In this document: positions 5,996 to 6,963 of the stretch, in pieces
Layout of the letters: each line of letters starts with the position of its first letter
Position numbering within the stretch: position 1 is the stretch's first letter
From: an uncultured Clostridia bacterium
Lineage (GTDB): Bacteria > Bacillota > Clostridia > Christensenellales > Borkfalkiaceae
Direction of reading: 5' to 3'
Assembly: GCA_947176485.1 (NCBI GenBank)
Contig: CAMWQS010000080.1
Coordinates: forward strand, 1 to 6,963
Length of the DNA stretch: 6,963 nt
Program-made: the position numbers and the translations under genes
The notes under the pieces: generated by a model
What the model was told of the DNA's origin: nothing
Database searches by the model: none
The model's input: only the letters and a program-made list of their open reading frames with translations

Positions 5996-6963
5996 TTAAG
6001 ATAATTTTTCAAGAAGCTTAAGGTCGATACCCCTATCGCCTATCTTGATAATTTCTACTTTTACCGTATCACCGACGTTTACCACGTCTTCGATTTTTTC
6101 AACGCGCTTGTTGGAAAGCTGCGAAATGTGAATACCGCCGTCCTTGCCGGGTGCAAATTCTACGAATGCGCGGGAAGGAATTATTCTTACTACGGTACCG
6201 ATATACATATCGCCAACCTCGGGGTCGCGTGCAATGCTCATTACGATAGCCTTCGCCTTTTCTGCATTCTCAATAGGACCCACGCAAGAGATATAACCTC
6301 TACCGCTATCGTCCTCGTTGAACTCGATTTGGGTGTTGGTTTCTTCCATAATCTTCTTGATTACGCAGCCCTGCTTACCGATAACGTCGCCGATTTTGTC
6401 GGGGTTAATTTCAAAGCTGAGAATCTTGGGTGCGTATACGGAAAGCTGAGGTGCAACTTCGGGAACGCATTCAAGCATCTTAGAAAGGATGAACTGTCTG
6501 CCTTCGTTAGCTTGATTAATTGCCGTGTGCATAATTTCTTCCGAAATACCCTTAATTTTGATATCCATCTGAATTGCCGTAATACCCTTAGTGGTACCCG
6601 CAACCTTGAAGTCCATATCGCCAAGGAAGTCTTCCAAGCCTTGAATATCGGTCATTACCTTGAATTCACCGGTTTCTTGGTTCTTGATAAGTCCCATAGC
6701 AACGCCAGCAACGGGTGCCTTGATGGGAACGCCCGCATTCATAAGTGCCATCGTAGAGCCGCAGACGGAAGCCATTGAAGACGAACCGTTGGAGCTGGTT
6801 ATATCGTTAACCACGCGTATAGCGTAAGGGAAAGAAACCTCGTCGGGAAGAACGGGAATTAAAGCGCGTTCAGCAAGTGCGCCGTGTCCGATTTCACGCC
6901 TACCGGGTGAACGGAGCGCCTTTGCTTCGCCAGTGCAGTAGCCGGGGAAGTTGTAGTGGTGCA
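5996..6963 (-). CDS. pnp: Polynucleotide phosphorylase (PNPase), C-terminal part (5' end outside window)
   Basis: PNPase is a trimeric 3'-5' exoribonuclease that uses phosphate to release nucleoside diphosphates and takes part in mRNA decay. The last 321 codons are visible, of about 700 expected; the reading frame stays open to 6963. Numbering from the first full codon, the second RNase PH core shows the phosphate-site arginines in PGRREIGHG (R21, R22) and serines in SNGSSSMASVCGS (60-62). The catalytic residues in DFLGDMDFK (D111, D117, K119) match E. coli D486, D492 and K494. The KH domain has its GxxG loop GKQG at 195-198. The S1 domain covers about 247-321. In S1, the usual FGAF of strand 2 reads SRAF (residues 263-266), and the protein ends right after the domain (IDLKLLEKLS), without the long tail of many homologues. 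The GTG at 6814 is internal and not a start. Confidence 0.97.
   Translation of the reverse strand, partial: HHYNFPGYCTGEAKALRSPGRREIGHGALAERALIPVLPDEVSFPYAIRVVNDITSSNGSSSMASVCGSTMALMNAGVPIKAPVAGVAMGLIKNQETGEFKVMTDIQGLEDFLGDMDFKVAGTTKGITAIQMDIKIKGISEEIMHTAINQANEGRQFILSKMLECVPEVAPQLSVYAPKILSFEINPDKIGDVIGKQGCVIKKIMEETNTQIEFNEDDSGRGYISCVGPIENAEKAKAIVMSIARDPEVGDMYIGTVVRIIPSRAFVEFAPGKDGGIHISQLSNKRVEKIEDVVNVGDTVKVEIIKIGDRGIDLKLLEKLS

Noticed and set aside
6128..6778. 216-codon open frame on the plus strand inside pnp
   Set aside because: It lies wholly antisense to the well-supported PNPase core, KH and S1 coding sequence and resembles no family; the same holds for the plus-strand frames inside uvrA and uvrB.
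6814..6816. GTG (minus strand) as a pnp start
   Set aside because: The frame continues upstream to the window end with conserved PNPase sequence (PGRREIGHGALAERAL), so the GTG is an internal valine.

Overview
The window is a compact bacterial chromosomal segment in which all five recognisable genes lie on the minus strand. In transcription order, from the right end to the left, they are: the 3' part of pnp (polynucleotide phosphorylase), uvrB, uvrA, a small four-helix di-iron ferritin-like protein, and the 5' part of an HI0933/BaiN-type FAD-dependent oxidoreductase. The uvrB-uvrA order with overlapping ATGA, the ferritin-like family and the base composition point to an uncultured low-to-mid GC Bacillota (Clostridia-like) organism. 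This is an inference from gene families; there is no rRNA or other phylogenetic marker to fix it.

Region by region. 5996-6963 is the C-terminal 321 codons of pnp (second RNase PH core, KH and S1 domains). 5853-5995 is intergenic: a strong intrinsic terminator closes pnp, followed by A/T tracts, a weak LexA-like site and a sigma-A-type promoter for uvrB. 3885-5852 is uvrB and 1069-3888 is uvrA, overlapping by 4 nt (ATGA), so they form one translationally coupled nucleotide excision repair operon. 958-1068 is intergenic and holds a striking 18-bp perfect inverted repeat. 448-957 is the ferritin-like gene. 1-413 is the oxidoreductase start, with its own consensus promoter whose -35 box overlaps the ferritin stop codon. 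No stretch over 300 bases lacks a gene, and I see no tRNA, rRNA, CRISPR array, transposase or prophage gene.

The genes are mostly housekeeping. UvrA and UvrB find and mark bulky DNA lesions, PNPase degrades RNA 3'-5', and the ferritin-like protein is probably an iron or peroxide handling protein. I do not find a new multi-gene system. The most interesting signal is in the start regions. None of the four visible starts has a convincing Shine-Dalgarno sequence, and the two good promoters place the -10 hexamer only 9-10 nt before the ATG, predicting leaderless or nearly leaderless mRNAs. The ferritin-like gene shows a weaker copy of the same geometry, with its -10 at the edge of the 18-bp palindrome.
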